Shown here: positions 1-6,546 of the stretch, piece after piece
Numbering within the stretch: the first letter of the stretch is position 1
How the letters are laid out: every line of letters begins with the position of its first letter
Origin: an uncultured Parabacteroides sp.
GTDB taxonomy: Bacteria; Bacteroidota; Bacteroidia; Bacteroidales; Tannerellaceae
Assembly: GCA_910577325.1 (NCBI GenBank)
Contig: CAJTMR010000050.1
Location: 1 to 7,926, forward strand
Length of the DNA: 7,926 bases
Direction of reading: 5' to 3'
The notes under the pieces: generated by a model
Database searches by the model: none
What the model was told of the DNA's origin: nothing
Seen by the model: only the letters and a program-made list of their open reading frames with translations
Made by a program: the position numbers and the translations under genes

Positions 1-1
1 C

Positions 2-40
2 GCCCCATTATTTGAAGATGATTTTTGGGTGACACGTTGA
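2..40 (+). CDS. possible C-terminal tail of a gene entering from the left edge
   Basis: Frame 2 reads 12 codons (APLFEDDFWVTR) and then TGA at 38-40. The tail would lie about 60 bp before the bidirectional terminator at 101-142, which fits a plus-strand gene converging on the DUF4270 gene. Twelve codons cannot identify a family, and frame 3 also gives a short open tail (to a TGA at 30-32). A minus-strand gene whose ATG is at 6-8 is the other possibility, but I see no good promoter for it. Confidence 0.3.
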   Translation, partial: APLFEDDFWVTR

Positions 41-100
41 CGAAGTCAGGAGAAAAGAGCAGCTAAAAAGTGACTTCTGCTTGATTTTGAAGATTGACTG

Positions 101-142
101 AATAAAAAAGGGGTGATGTTTTTACATCACCCCTTTTTTATT
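101..142. terminator. bidirectional Rho-independent terminator, perfect 19-bp stem
   Basis: Arms 101-119 and 124-142 are exact reverse complements around a TTTT loop. The GC core (GGGGTGATGT / ACATCACCCC) is flanked by an A-run on the left and a T-run on the right, so transcripts from either side end in a hairpin followed by U's. It starts 11 bp beyond the DUF4270 stop codon and so ends the minus-strand transcript. It would also stop plus-strand transcription entering from the left. Confidence 0.93.
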
Positions 143-152
143 CGGAAGTTTT

Positions 153-1529
153 TTACTTGTATTCAATTGTCGTAACACGCATTGTCATGGCATCTTTGTC
201 AATGCGGAGTTTTACGCCGGAGGGTTTCAAGTAGTTTTCAATCGCAACGGTATATTCTACTTTTTGATAAGAGTAGTTATACGTTTCTCCGACTCTACGT
301 TGTACTGGAATGACGCAGATTTCCAAATCTTTGCTCGGTGAATTTTCCATGTGTGCCTTAATCAGTTTCGCTATATTGCCGAATGAATAAGTCCGGGTTG
401 ATTGGATGTAGGAACCTAAATAAGACGTCACACTGTTCTCCACGTTGTTATTTTTGAAGAATGTATCAATGGAGTCTTTTGGGAGTATCAAAATGTTTTT
501 CGGAGGTTCGAACGCATATTTCCATCCCTCTTGCGGAAGTGCTTTCAATGAAAACGGTACGTTGCTGACAATACGTCCTTGAATGATCGAAGCGATATCC
601 TGTGCCGGGATAGTCAGCAAAGTGTAAACACCGGCCGGGCTTTTTAAATAGGCGATGCTATCGTTTGGTTTCAGTAAGTGGCTGATATCCGTGTTTTTGA
701 ATCTGTTCAACTGAATGACTTCGGAAGTCGCACTGAATATTTCGTTGGCATATACCAAGGAATCTTGGTCGGCGGAACCTTTCACGGTATATTTGTAAAA
801 GATTTTCATTTGTGCGCTTTCGATGTTCAGGATATTTCCAGTCCCGTATGTATTGGTGACATAAATGCCGGGAAAGAATTGGTTGAACGTGTTTTGGTCG
901 GTGAATACTTCCGGTGTTTGGATTGTCGCGTCGTAGAAACGTTGTCCGACTTCCTTAGGCATCCGAATGGTAATGTTAGGTTGATAAGATTGTACACCAT
1001 TTGAATTGGTGGCATTCCACAACGAGTCCGATACACTCAAATTACGGGCTGTATATATCTGCATCCCCAGCGATTTTTGCATGTCGCAGAATTGCTCCGG
1101 ATCGATATTCGTGTAGAAATCTCTTGCCAGCGGGGTCGTTACCTCATATATTTGTGCACGCATCGGCGTAAGAGAGTCTCCGGTCCAAGACCGGCTGTAA
1201 TAGAGACTGAATTCGACTGAGTCGATTCTTCCTTCATGAGGTGTATATTTGAACCGGTAATTTTCCGGACAATAGAATTGGCACATAAAATCAGACTTCA
1301 GGTTTCCGTACAGAGGATCGTATATTTCCCCTAATGAACCGTAAATTGTTCGGGCATAGACGGAATCTGTCTGTACTGTTTTTGCTTTCATGTAGAATGT
1401 GTCCGCATATACCAACGGTCGATCATTCTCCGGTTGAATGCCTGTTCCTACCTGCGTCAAATCATCATTACACCCGCTCAGAATCGAGATTCCGAGACTC
1501 AGGCCAAGTACAAAAAGCTTGATTTTCAT
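153..1529 (-). CDS. DUF4270 family surface lipoprotein
   Basis: A 458-residue predicted lipoprotein of unknown function. The N-terminus has Lys2 and Lys4, a hydrophobic stretch at about 5-17 and a lipobox LSGC ending at Cys20, so signal peptidase II processing is expected. Asp22-Asp23 just after the Cys resemble the acidic export signals that send Bacteroidota lipoproteins to the outer face of the outer membrane (inference). The segment at 64-75 (GSLGEIYDPLYG) is the hallmark of the DUF4270 family as I recall it. The rest is soluble, beta-rich-looking and without recognisable catalytic motifs. It starts 10 bp after the stop of the GT5-like gene, so the two are almost certainly co-transcribed, and the terminator at 101-142 closes the unit. 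Family assignment is fairly secure; the molecular role is unknown. Confidence 0.85.
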   Translation of the reverse strand: MKIKLFVLGLSLGISILSGCNDDLTQVGTGIQPENDRPLVYADTFYMKAKTVQTDSVYARTIYGSLGEIYDPLYGNLKSDFMCQFYCPENYRFKYTPHEGRIDSVEFSLYYSRSWTGDSLTPMRAQIYEVTTPLARDFYTNIDPEQFCDMQKSLGMQIYTARNLSVSDSLWNATNSNGVQSYQPNITIRMPKEVGQRFYDATIQTPEVFTDQNTFNQFFPGIYVTNTYGTGNILNIESAQMKIFYKYTVKGSADQDSLVYANEIFSATSEVIQLNRFKNTDISHLLKPNDSIAYLKSPAGVYTLLTIPAQDIASIIQGRIVSNVPFSLKALPQEGWKYAFEPPKNILILPKDSIDTFFKNNNVENSVTSYLGSYIQSTRTYSFGNIAKLIKAHMENSPSKDLEICVIPVQRRVGETYNYSYQKVEYTVAIENYLKPSGVKLRIDKDAMTMRVTTIEYK

Positions 1530-1539
1530 TTCTCTAAAT

Positions 1540-2358
1540 TTATTTTGTGCCTAATACGACATCATAGAATTCATTGAATTTATCCATATAAACGTCCGGC
1601 GACTGGTAAGACAGGAATGGGGTGTGCTTTTTAGTGGCGATGTAATCTAACACATCTTGATTGATTGTTTCACTACCCTGTATCACACCGTCTGCAAAAT
1701 CAATGGCGAGTTTGGTCAGCCCGGTGAAGCTGGTATCGGCTTTGATGCCTTTCAGGTCGCTGTCTTTGGCTCCATCCATCTTTAATTTGCTTGCAAATCC
1801 TTTTCTGAATGGAGTCTTGAAGTCATCGCCATAAATAGAGTACACGATCTTTGCGTCTTTGAGGCAAGGGTCGTCTGCATACATACGTTTGATATACAGA
1901 CCTGTTAGAGCTGATATCCAACCATGACAGTGAATGACATCCGGTATCCAACGAAGCTTTTTCACCGTTTCCAATACGCCACGAACGTAGAAGATTGAAC
2001 GGTCATCGTTATCTTCGTATTCGTTTCCGTTATCATCACTGATAGTATGTTTTCTTTGGAAGAAATCATCATTGTCGATGAAATATACCTGCATGCGGGC
2101 TGCCTGAATGGATGCTACCTTAATGATCAACGGGTGATCGGTATCATCAATGATGAGATTCATACCTGAAAGCCGGATTACCTCGTGCAATTGGTTGCGG
2201 CGCTCGTTAATGCTACCGAACTTAGGCATGAAAGTTCTAATTTCACGACCGCGTTCCTGTATGCCTTGTGGCAGATTCCTGCATATCGTTGCAATCTCTG
2301 ATTCGGGTAGGTAGGGGGTTATTTCTTGGGCTATAAACAAGATTTTTTTTGCATCCAT
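1540..2358 (-). CDS. GT5-like N-terminal domain protein, annotated in relatives as glycogen/starch synthase
   Basis: A 272-residue cytosolic protein resembling only the N-terminal Rossmann half of GT5 glycogen/starch synthase, which is normally about 470-500 residues. GT5 signatures are visible in order: MDAKKILFIAQEITP at 1-15, a MPKFG motif at 44-48, VYFIDNDDFF at 91-100, a conserved DNDDR segment at 116-120, HCHGW at 143-147 (HxHDW in GlgA) and VYSIYGDDF at 172-180. Two key things are missing. The ADP-glucose-binding KxGGL motif is replaced by PESEIA (18-23), and the entire C-terminal domain with its acid catalytic residues is absent. I infer a non-catalytic or repurposed protein. The ATG at 2356-2358 is preferred over an in-frame ATG at 2407-2409, because the promoter -7 box (2387-2394) lies between them and homologues begin MDAKK. 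It is the first gene of a unit with the DUF4270 lipoprotein. Confidence 0.85.
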   Translation of the reverse strand: MDAKKILFIAQEITPYLPESEIATICRNLPQGIQERGREIRTFMPKFGSINERRNQLHEVIRLSGMNLIIDDTDHPLIIKVASIQAARMQVYFIDNDDFFQRKHTISDDNGNEYEDNDDRSIFYVRGVLETVKKLRWIPDVIHCHGWISALTGLYIKRMYADDPCLKDAKIVYSIYGDDFKTPFRKGFASKLKMDGAKDSDLKGIKADTSFTGLTKLAIDFADGVIQGSETINQDVLDYIATKKHTPFLSYQSPDVYMDKFNEFYDVVLGTK

Positions 2359-2386
2359 TCTGTAAACTAGTTTTATAAAGACGCTA

Positions 2387-2418
2387 CAAAGATACAAAAT
2401 TTCTTTCATTTACCGCAA
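2387..2418 (-). promoter_or_regulatory. Bacteroidales promoter for the GT5-like/DUF4270 unit
   Basis: On the minus strand TATCTTTG (2387-2394) exactly matches the TAnnTTTG -7 element. TTGC at 2415-2418, 20 bp upstream, serves as the -33 element. Transcription should start near 2380, leaving a leader of roughly 20 nt before the ATG at 2358. This position excludes the upstream in-frame ATG at 2409 as the start codon. Confidence 0.8.
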
Positions 2419-2426
2419 TTATTTAG

Positions 2427-2434
2427 TTGCTTTG
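2427..2434 (+). promoter_or_regulatory. candidate panCD promoter -7 element
   Basis: TTGCTTTG differs from TAnnTTTG at one position and lies 23 bp before the panC ATG, which would give a leader of about 18 nt. The expected -33 position (about 2403-2406) falls inside the divergent promoter and is not a convincing TTTG. This is the best candidate in the 99-bp divergent gap, but it is weaker than the minus-strand promoter. Confidence 0.45.
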
Positions 2435-2457
2435 CACTGTCAATAAGCATCTAAAGG

Positions 2458-3297
2458 ATGAAAATAGTAAACAGCATTCAAGAATTGAAGAGTTATCTTG
2501 CTGAAGAAAAGCGTGATAACAAGCAAATTGGTTTTGTTCCCACTATGGGAGCATTGCATGGCGGGCACTTGAGCCTGGTTAAGCGTTGCGTGGAAGAGAA
2601 CGACGTGTGCGTTGTCAGCGTCTTTGTCAATCCGACCCAGTTTAACGATAAGCACGATCTTGAGACGTACCCTCGCACGTTGGACAAAGACTGTGCTTTG
2701 TTGGAGCCGGCCGGTTGTGATTATGTGTTTGCTCCGTCGGTGGAAGAAATGTATCCGGAGCCTGACACCCGCACATTTGATTTCGGCATCGTATCGGCAG
2801 TTATGGAAGGAGCGCGCCGTCCCGGACATTTCAATGGGGTCGCGCAGATTGTGAGCAAGCTTTTCTATGTTGTCGAACCGGATAATGCCTATTTCGGTGA
2901 AAAGGATTTCCAGCAGATCGCTGTGATTCGTGCTATGGTGAAGCAACTCGACATATCGGTAAAGATCAATGCTTGTCCGATTTTGCGCGAGTCTGACGGT
3001 CTGGCATTGAGCAGCCGGAATGTGCGTCTGACATCCGAACAGCGTCAAAAAGCACCGTTAATAGCTCGTACGTTAAAAGAAAGCGTTAAATTTGTACCCG
3101 AAAAGAGCGTGCAGGAGGTGATAGACTATGTAATCAATACGATAAATGCCGATCCTGTCATGCGTGTGGAATATTATGAGATTGTGGACGGTAATACGAT
3201 GGAGTCCATTAAGAACTGGTCCGATACGACTTATCCGGTAGGGTGTATTACGGTCTATTGTGGAGAGGTTCGTCTGATAGATAATATTAAGTACTAA
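2458..3297 (+). CDS. panC: pantothenate synthetase (pantoate--beta-alanine ligase)
   Basis: PanC condenses (R)-pantoate with beta-alanine using ATP, via a pantoyl-adenylate, to make pantothenate in the cytosol on the way to coenzyme A. The 279-residue length is normal for the family. The HIGH-type nucleotide-binding motif is in PTMGALHGGH (28-37). FVNPTQF (56-62) is the pantoate-binding strand, followed by the conserved YPRTLDKDC. Also present are GEKDFQQ in the mid-region and the KMSKS-equivalent region RESDGLALSSRN. All expected active-site segments are intact. The ATG at 2458 is directly preceded by TAAAGG, too close for a classical Shine-Dalgarno, as is common in this phylum. panD follows after 17 bp, so the pair is an operon, and PanD makes the beta-alanine PanC consumes. 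It is divergent from the GT5-like gene. Confidence 0.97.
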   Translation: MKIVNSIQELKSYLAEEKRDNKQIGFVPTMGALHGGHLSLVKRCVEENDVCVVSVFVNPTQFNDKHDLETYPRTLDKDCALLEPAGCDYVFAPSVEEMYPEPDTRTFDFGIVSAVMEGARRPGHFNGVAQIVSKLFYVVEPDNAYFGEKDFQQIAVIRAMVKQLDISVKINACPILRESDGLALSSRNVRLTSEQRQKAPLIARTLKESVKFVPEKSVQEVIDYVINTINADPVMRVEYYEIVDGNTMESIKNWSDTTYPVGCITVYCGEVRLIDNIKY

Positions 3298-3314
3298 ATC
3301 CTAAATCAGATCGT

Positions 3315-3665
3315 ATGTTTATAGAAGTAGTTAAGTCAAAGATTCATCGGGTGACGGTAACGGAAGCCAATCTGAATTATATCGGAAGTATCACTGTCGA
3401 TGAAGATTTGCTGGATGCAGCCAACCTGATTGCCAACGAGAAGGTTGCCATTGTGAACAATAATAACGGTGAACGTTTTGAGACGTATATTATAAAAGGC
3501 CAACGAGGTTCGGGCGTTATTTGTCTGAACGGGGCTGCCGCGCGCAAGGCACAACCGGGAGATATCATCATTATCATGTCGTATGCCTTGATGGATTTTG
3601 AGGAGGCGAAAACATTTAAGCCTTCGGTCGTTTTTCCTGATACGGCAACCAACAAACTGATATGA
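3315..3665 (+). CDS. panD: aspartate 1-decarboxylase, pyruvoyl-dependent proenzyme
   Basis: PanD decarboxylates L-aspartate to beta-alanine, the amine substrate of PanC. It is made as an inactive proenzyme that cleaves itself between Gly24 and Ser25, turning Ser25 into the pyruvoyl cofactor. That site (YIGSIT, 22-27) is intact. Other residues known to matter in the E. coli enzyme are present at the same numbers: Lys9, Tyr22, Arg54, Thr57 and Tyr58. The conserved NGAAARKAQPGDIIII stretch, which helps build the barrel, is also present. At 116 residues it is close to the usual length (126 in E. coli). It lies 17 bp after panC and is followed by a clear terminator at 3713-3741. Nothing is unusual in the protein. 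Confidence 0.97.
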   Translation: MFIEVVKSKIHRVTVTEANLNYIGSITVDEDLLDAANLIANEKVAIVNNNNGERFETYIIKGQRGSGVICLNGAAARKAQPGDIIIIMSYALMDFEEAKTFKPSVVFPDTATNKLI

Positions 3666-3712
3666 AGCACATCGGTAGCAGATGAATAAATGCGATAGCA
3701 TATATAAAGAAG

Positions 3713-3741
3713 AAGCTCGCCAGATGTGGCGGGCTTTTTTT
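3713..3741 (+). terminator. Rho-independent terminator of panCD
   Basis: GCTCGCC (3715-3721) pairs with GGCGGGC (3728-3734) with one G-T wobble around a 6-nt loop. Two further A-T pairs extend the base, and seven T's follow at 3735-3741. It lies about 50 bp after the panD stop and separates panCD from the exporter gene. Confidence 0.9.
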
Positions 3742-3777
3742 ATGAGTATGGATTTCCTTCGTAAATGATAAAGTATT

Positions 3778-5100
3778 ATGTACACAAACAAGCAAATTTG
3801 GAATGTTAGTTATCCGATTTTTTTAAGTCTTCTGGCACAGAATGTCATTAATGTGACGGACACTGCGTTTTTGGGCCGGGTCGGTGAAGTCGAGTTGGGA
3901 GCATCGGCGATGGGCGGCTTGTATTATATATGTGCTTTTACGATCGCTTTTGGTTTTAGTACGGGGTCACAGATTATCATGGCTCGCCGTAACGGGGAGC
4001 GGGATTACAAGGAAGTTGGTCCGGTGATGGTACAAGGTGTCTTTTTCCTGTTTATGCTGGCTGCTGTCATGTTCACTTTGTCCCGCCTGTTTTCCGGGGA
4101 TATCATGCGGTTGCTGGTTTCTTCCGATACGATTTTGGACGCCACGGAAGAGTTTCTGGACTGGCGTGTGTTCGGGTTCTTTTTCTCTTTTGTGAATGTG
4201 ATGTTCCGTGCTTTATTTATCGGTATTACCCGGACGAAGGTGTTGACACTGAATGCGATTGTGATGGCGTTGACGAACGTCTTGCTGGACTACCTGCTGA
4301 TATTCGGCAACTGTGGTTTTCCTGAACTGGGAATAAAAGGGGCAGCTATCGCTTCGGTGATGGCCGAGGCCGTGTCTACTGTGTTTTATATGCTCTATAC
4401 CCGAGTGACGATAGATATGGAGGTATTTGCGCTGAACCGGTTTCGGTCGTTCGATGTCAGGCTGTTAAGGCGCGTGTTGGATATTTCGATCTTTACGATG
4501 TTGCAATATTTTATTTCGCTCAGCACCTATTTCATGCTGTTTGTGGCCGTGGAACATTTGGGGCAGAGAGAGTTGGCCGTCGCGAATATCGTCAGGAGCG
4601 TTTATATTGTTCTATTGATCCCAGTCAATTCTTTGTCAACGGCAACGAATACGTTTGTAAGTAACTGCATTGGGGCAGGGCGTAAGGATCAGGTCATCCA
4701 GGTCATCCGTCATATAACCTGGATATCGCTGGGAATCATGGTTGTTTTTGTGTCTGTCACTTGTCTGGTTCCTTCTACGATATTGTCTGTCTATACCAAT
4801 GACGTGGCGTTAATACAAGCTTCGGTCCCTTCCCTTTATGTGATTTCCGGCGCCTTGCTGATCGGGGCGGTTGCCAATATCGTTTTCAACGGGGTGACAG
4901 GCACGGGAAATACCCGTTCGGCTTTTGTGATGGAGTTGGTTACCCTTGTTTTCTATACATTGTTTATATTTGTGGCCGGAATACGCCTGCACATGCCGGT
5001 TGCTATCTGCTTCATGACCGAAGTGGTGTATTATACCGGTTTATTGTTCGCAAGTGTCATTTATTTGAAGAAAGCATCTTGGCAAAATAAGAAAATCTGA
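3778..5100 (+). CDS. MATE family efflux transporter
   Basis: A 440-residue inner-membrane protein with about 12 hydrophobic segments, the normal size and topology for MATE (multidrug and toxic compound extrusion) antiporters, which export cationic drugs or metabolites in exchange for Na+ or H+. The first helix carries NVTDTAFLG with Asp28, a position typical of cation-coupled members. NVLLDYLLIFG (167-177) followed by ELGIKGAAIAS (183-193) is the family signature at the end of the N-lobe. The C-lobe has ATNTFVSNCIGAGR (289-302) and GTGNTR (375-380). The ATG at 3778 lies 36 bp after the panCD terminator. No good promoter is visible in that gap, so expression may rely on a weak promoter or read-through. 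Substrate cannot be read from sequence; the DinF/NorM sub-branch is left open. Confidence 0.93.
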   Translation: MYTNKQIWNVSYPIFLSLLAQNVINVTDTAFLGRVGEVELGASAMGGLYYICAFTIAFGFSTGSQIIMARRNGERDYKEVGPVMVQGVFFLFMLAAVMFTLSRLFSGDIMRLLVSSDTILDATEEFLDWRVFGFFFSFVNVMFRALFIGITRTKVLTLNAIVMALTNVLLDYLLIFGNCGFPELGIKGAAIASVMAEAVSTVFYMLYTRVTIDMEVFALNRFRSFDVRLLRRVLDISIFTMLQYFISLSTYFMLFVAVEHLGQRELAVANIVRSVYIVLLIPVNSLSTATNTFVSNCIGAGRKDQVIQVIRHITWISLGIMVVFVSVTCLVPSTILSVYTNDVALIQASVPSLYVISGALLIGAVANIVFNGVTGTGNTRSAFVMELVTLVFYTLFIFVAGIRLHMPVAICFMTEVVYYTGLLFASVIYLKKASWQNKKI

Positions 5101-5140
5101 CTCGGAGTCTGTGATCTTTTCTTTATTCGTCACTTTTTCT

Positions 5141-5148
5141 TACCTTTG
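5141..5148 (+). promoter_or_regulatory. promoter -7 element for ffh-folD
   Basis: TACCTTTG exactly matches TAnnTTTG. Transcription would start around 5155, giving an A-rich leader of about 45 nt with no classical Shine-Dalgarno before the ffh ATG at 5201. The -33 region (about 5117-5120) is only T-rich, so strength is uncertain. Confidence 0.7.
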
Positions 5149-5200
5149 TCCTTCATTCTAAAGAAAAAATAGGAAATAAAAATAAATATACATACGAATT

Positions 5201-6526
5201 ATGTTTGAGAATTTAAGCGAAAGGTTAGACAGGTCGTTTAAACTGTTGAAAGGTGAAGGAAAGATCACGGAAATCAATGTGGCTGAAACATTGAAAGATG
5301 TGCGTAAAGCATTACTTGACGCCGACGTAAACTATAAAGTAGCCAAAAGTTTTACCGATACGGTAAAGATGAAAGCATTAGGACAGAACGTGCTTACGTC
5401 CGTTAAACCCAGCCAGTTGATGGTCAAGATCGTTCATGACGAGTTGGCTGAACTGATGGGAGGGACGGCAACCGATCTGGATCTGAAGGGGAATCCGGCG
5501 ATCATCCTGATGTCTGGTTTGCAGGGCTCCGGTAAAACGACTTTTTCGGGAAAGTTGGCAAATTTGCTGAAGACGAAGAAAAACAAAAAACCGTTGCTGG
5601 TAGCCTGCGATGTGTATCGTCCCGCCGCTATTGAGCAGTTGCGTGTGGTCGGTGAGCAGGTTGGAGCACCTGTCTATATGGAACTGGAAAACAAGAATCC
5701 GGTGGAGATCGCGATGAATGCGATCCGCGAAGCACGTGCGAAAGGCAATGATGTCGTTATCGTCGATACCGCCGGCCGTCTGGCCATTGACGAGCAGATG
5801 ATGAAAGAGATCGCTGCGATCAAAAGTGCTATCCAGCCGGATGAAACCTTGTTCGTGGTCGACTCCATGACCGGGCAGGATGCGGTCAACACGGCAAAGG
5901 AGTTCAACGAACGTCTGGACTTCGACGGTGTTGTCTTGACGAAGCTTGACGGTGATACTCGTGGTGGTGCCGCTCTTTCTATCCGTACGGTGGTCGACAA
6001 ACCGATCAAATTTGTCGGAACGGGTGAAAAGATGGACGCTTTGGATATCTTCCATCCCGAGCGTATGGCAGATCGTATCCTTGGTATGGGTGATATTGTC
6101 TCTTTGGTTGAACGTGCACAGGAACAGTATGACGAAGAAGAGGCCAAGCGTCTGCAAAAGAAGATCGCCAAGAATCAGTTCGATTTCAACGATTTCATCT
6201 CGCAGATCCAACAAATCAAGAAGATGGGTAACCTGAAGGAACTTGCCTCCATGATTCCGGGCGTAGGCAAGGCTTTGAAGGATGTGGATATTGACGACAA
6301 TGCTTTCAAGAGCATTGAAGCAATCATCTATTCCATGACTCCCGAAGAACGTACGAATCCGGCAATTCTGAACGGTTCGCGTCGTCAGCGTATCGCTAAA
6401 GGTAGTGGCACGACGATCCAGGAAGTGAACAAGTTGATCAAGCAATTCGACGAAACGCGCAAGATGATGCGTATGCTGACGGCAGCCAAGCCTGGAAGCA
6501 AGAAATTCCCTTCATTCAGAAGATAA
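5201..6526 (+). CDS. ffh: signal recognition particle GTPase Ffh (SRP54)
   Basis: Ffh binds signal sequences of nascent inner-membrane proteins together with SRP RNA and delivers ribosomes to FtsY and SecYEG. The 441 residues show the standard N-G-M layout. A helical N domain covers about 1-90. The G domain has P-loop GLQGSGKTT (106-114), a DVYRPAA segment (137-143), DTAGR (189-193), TKLDGD (247-252) with the following TRGG, and GTGEK (273-277). The M domain from about 300 has the finger-loop region KKMGNLKELASMIPGVGK and the SRP-RNA-binding helix-turn-helix containing SRRQRIAKGSG (393-403). It ends in a basic tail. All GTPase motifs are intact. It has its own promoter (5141-5148) and is followed after 20 bp by folD. 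The identification is essentially certain. Confidence 0.98.
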   Translation: MFENLSERLDRSFKLLKGEGKITEINVAETLKDVRKALLDADVNYKVAKSFTDTVKMKALGQNVLTSVKPSQLMVKIVHDELAELMGGTATDLDLKGNPAIILMSGLQGSGKTTFSGKLANLLKTKKNKKPLLVACDVYRPAAIEQLRVVGEQVGAPVYMELENKNPVEIAMNAIREARAKGNDVVIVDTAGRLAIDEQMMKEIAAIKSAIQPDETLFVVDSMTGQDAVNTAKEFNERLDFDGVVLTKLDGDTRGGAALSIRTVVDKPIKFVGTGEKMDALDIFHPERMADRILGMGDIVSLVERAQEQYDEEEAKRLQKKIAKNQFDFNDFISQIQQIKKMGNLKELASMIPGVGKALKDVDIDDNAFKSIEAIIYSMTPEERTNPAILNGSRRQRIAKGSGTTIQEVNKLIKQFDETRKMMRMLTAAKPGSKKFPSFRR

Positions 6527-6546
6527 ATCCGAAAAGATAATAAAAT

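Noticed and set aside
2359..2409. N-terminal extension MKEILYLCSVFIKLVYR on the GT5-like protein, which could look like a signal peptide
   Set aside because: The promoter -7 box lies inside this stretch, so it should not be transcribed, and the GT5 fold begins naturally at MDAKK.
2440..3048. A 202-codon minus-strand frame over panC
   Set aside because: It overlaps the conserved panC gene and the divergent promoter region and shows no recognisable domain; it is a mirror of panC codon usage.
5099..5109. GACT-CGG-AGTC hairpin at the MATE stop codon as a terminator
   Set aside because: The stem is only 4 bp and the T-run after it is distant and broken, so it is not a convincing terminator.
5378..6445. 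A 355-codon open frame on the minus strand, antisense to ffh
   Set aside because: ffh is unmistakable on the plus strand with every motif intact. The antisense product is rich in His, Arg, Gln and Asp without family features, as expected from the codon bias of ffh read backwards.
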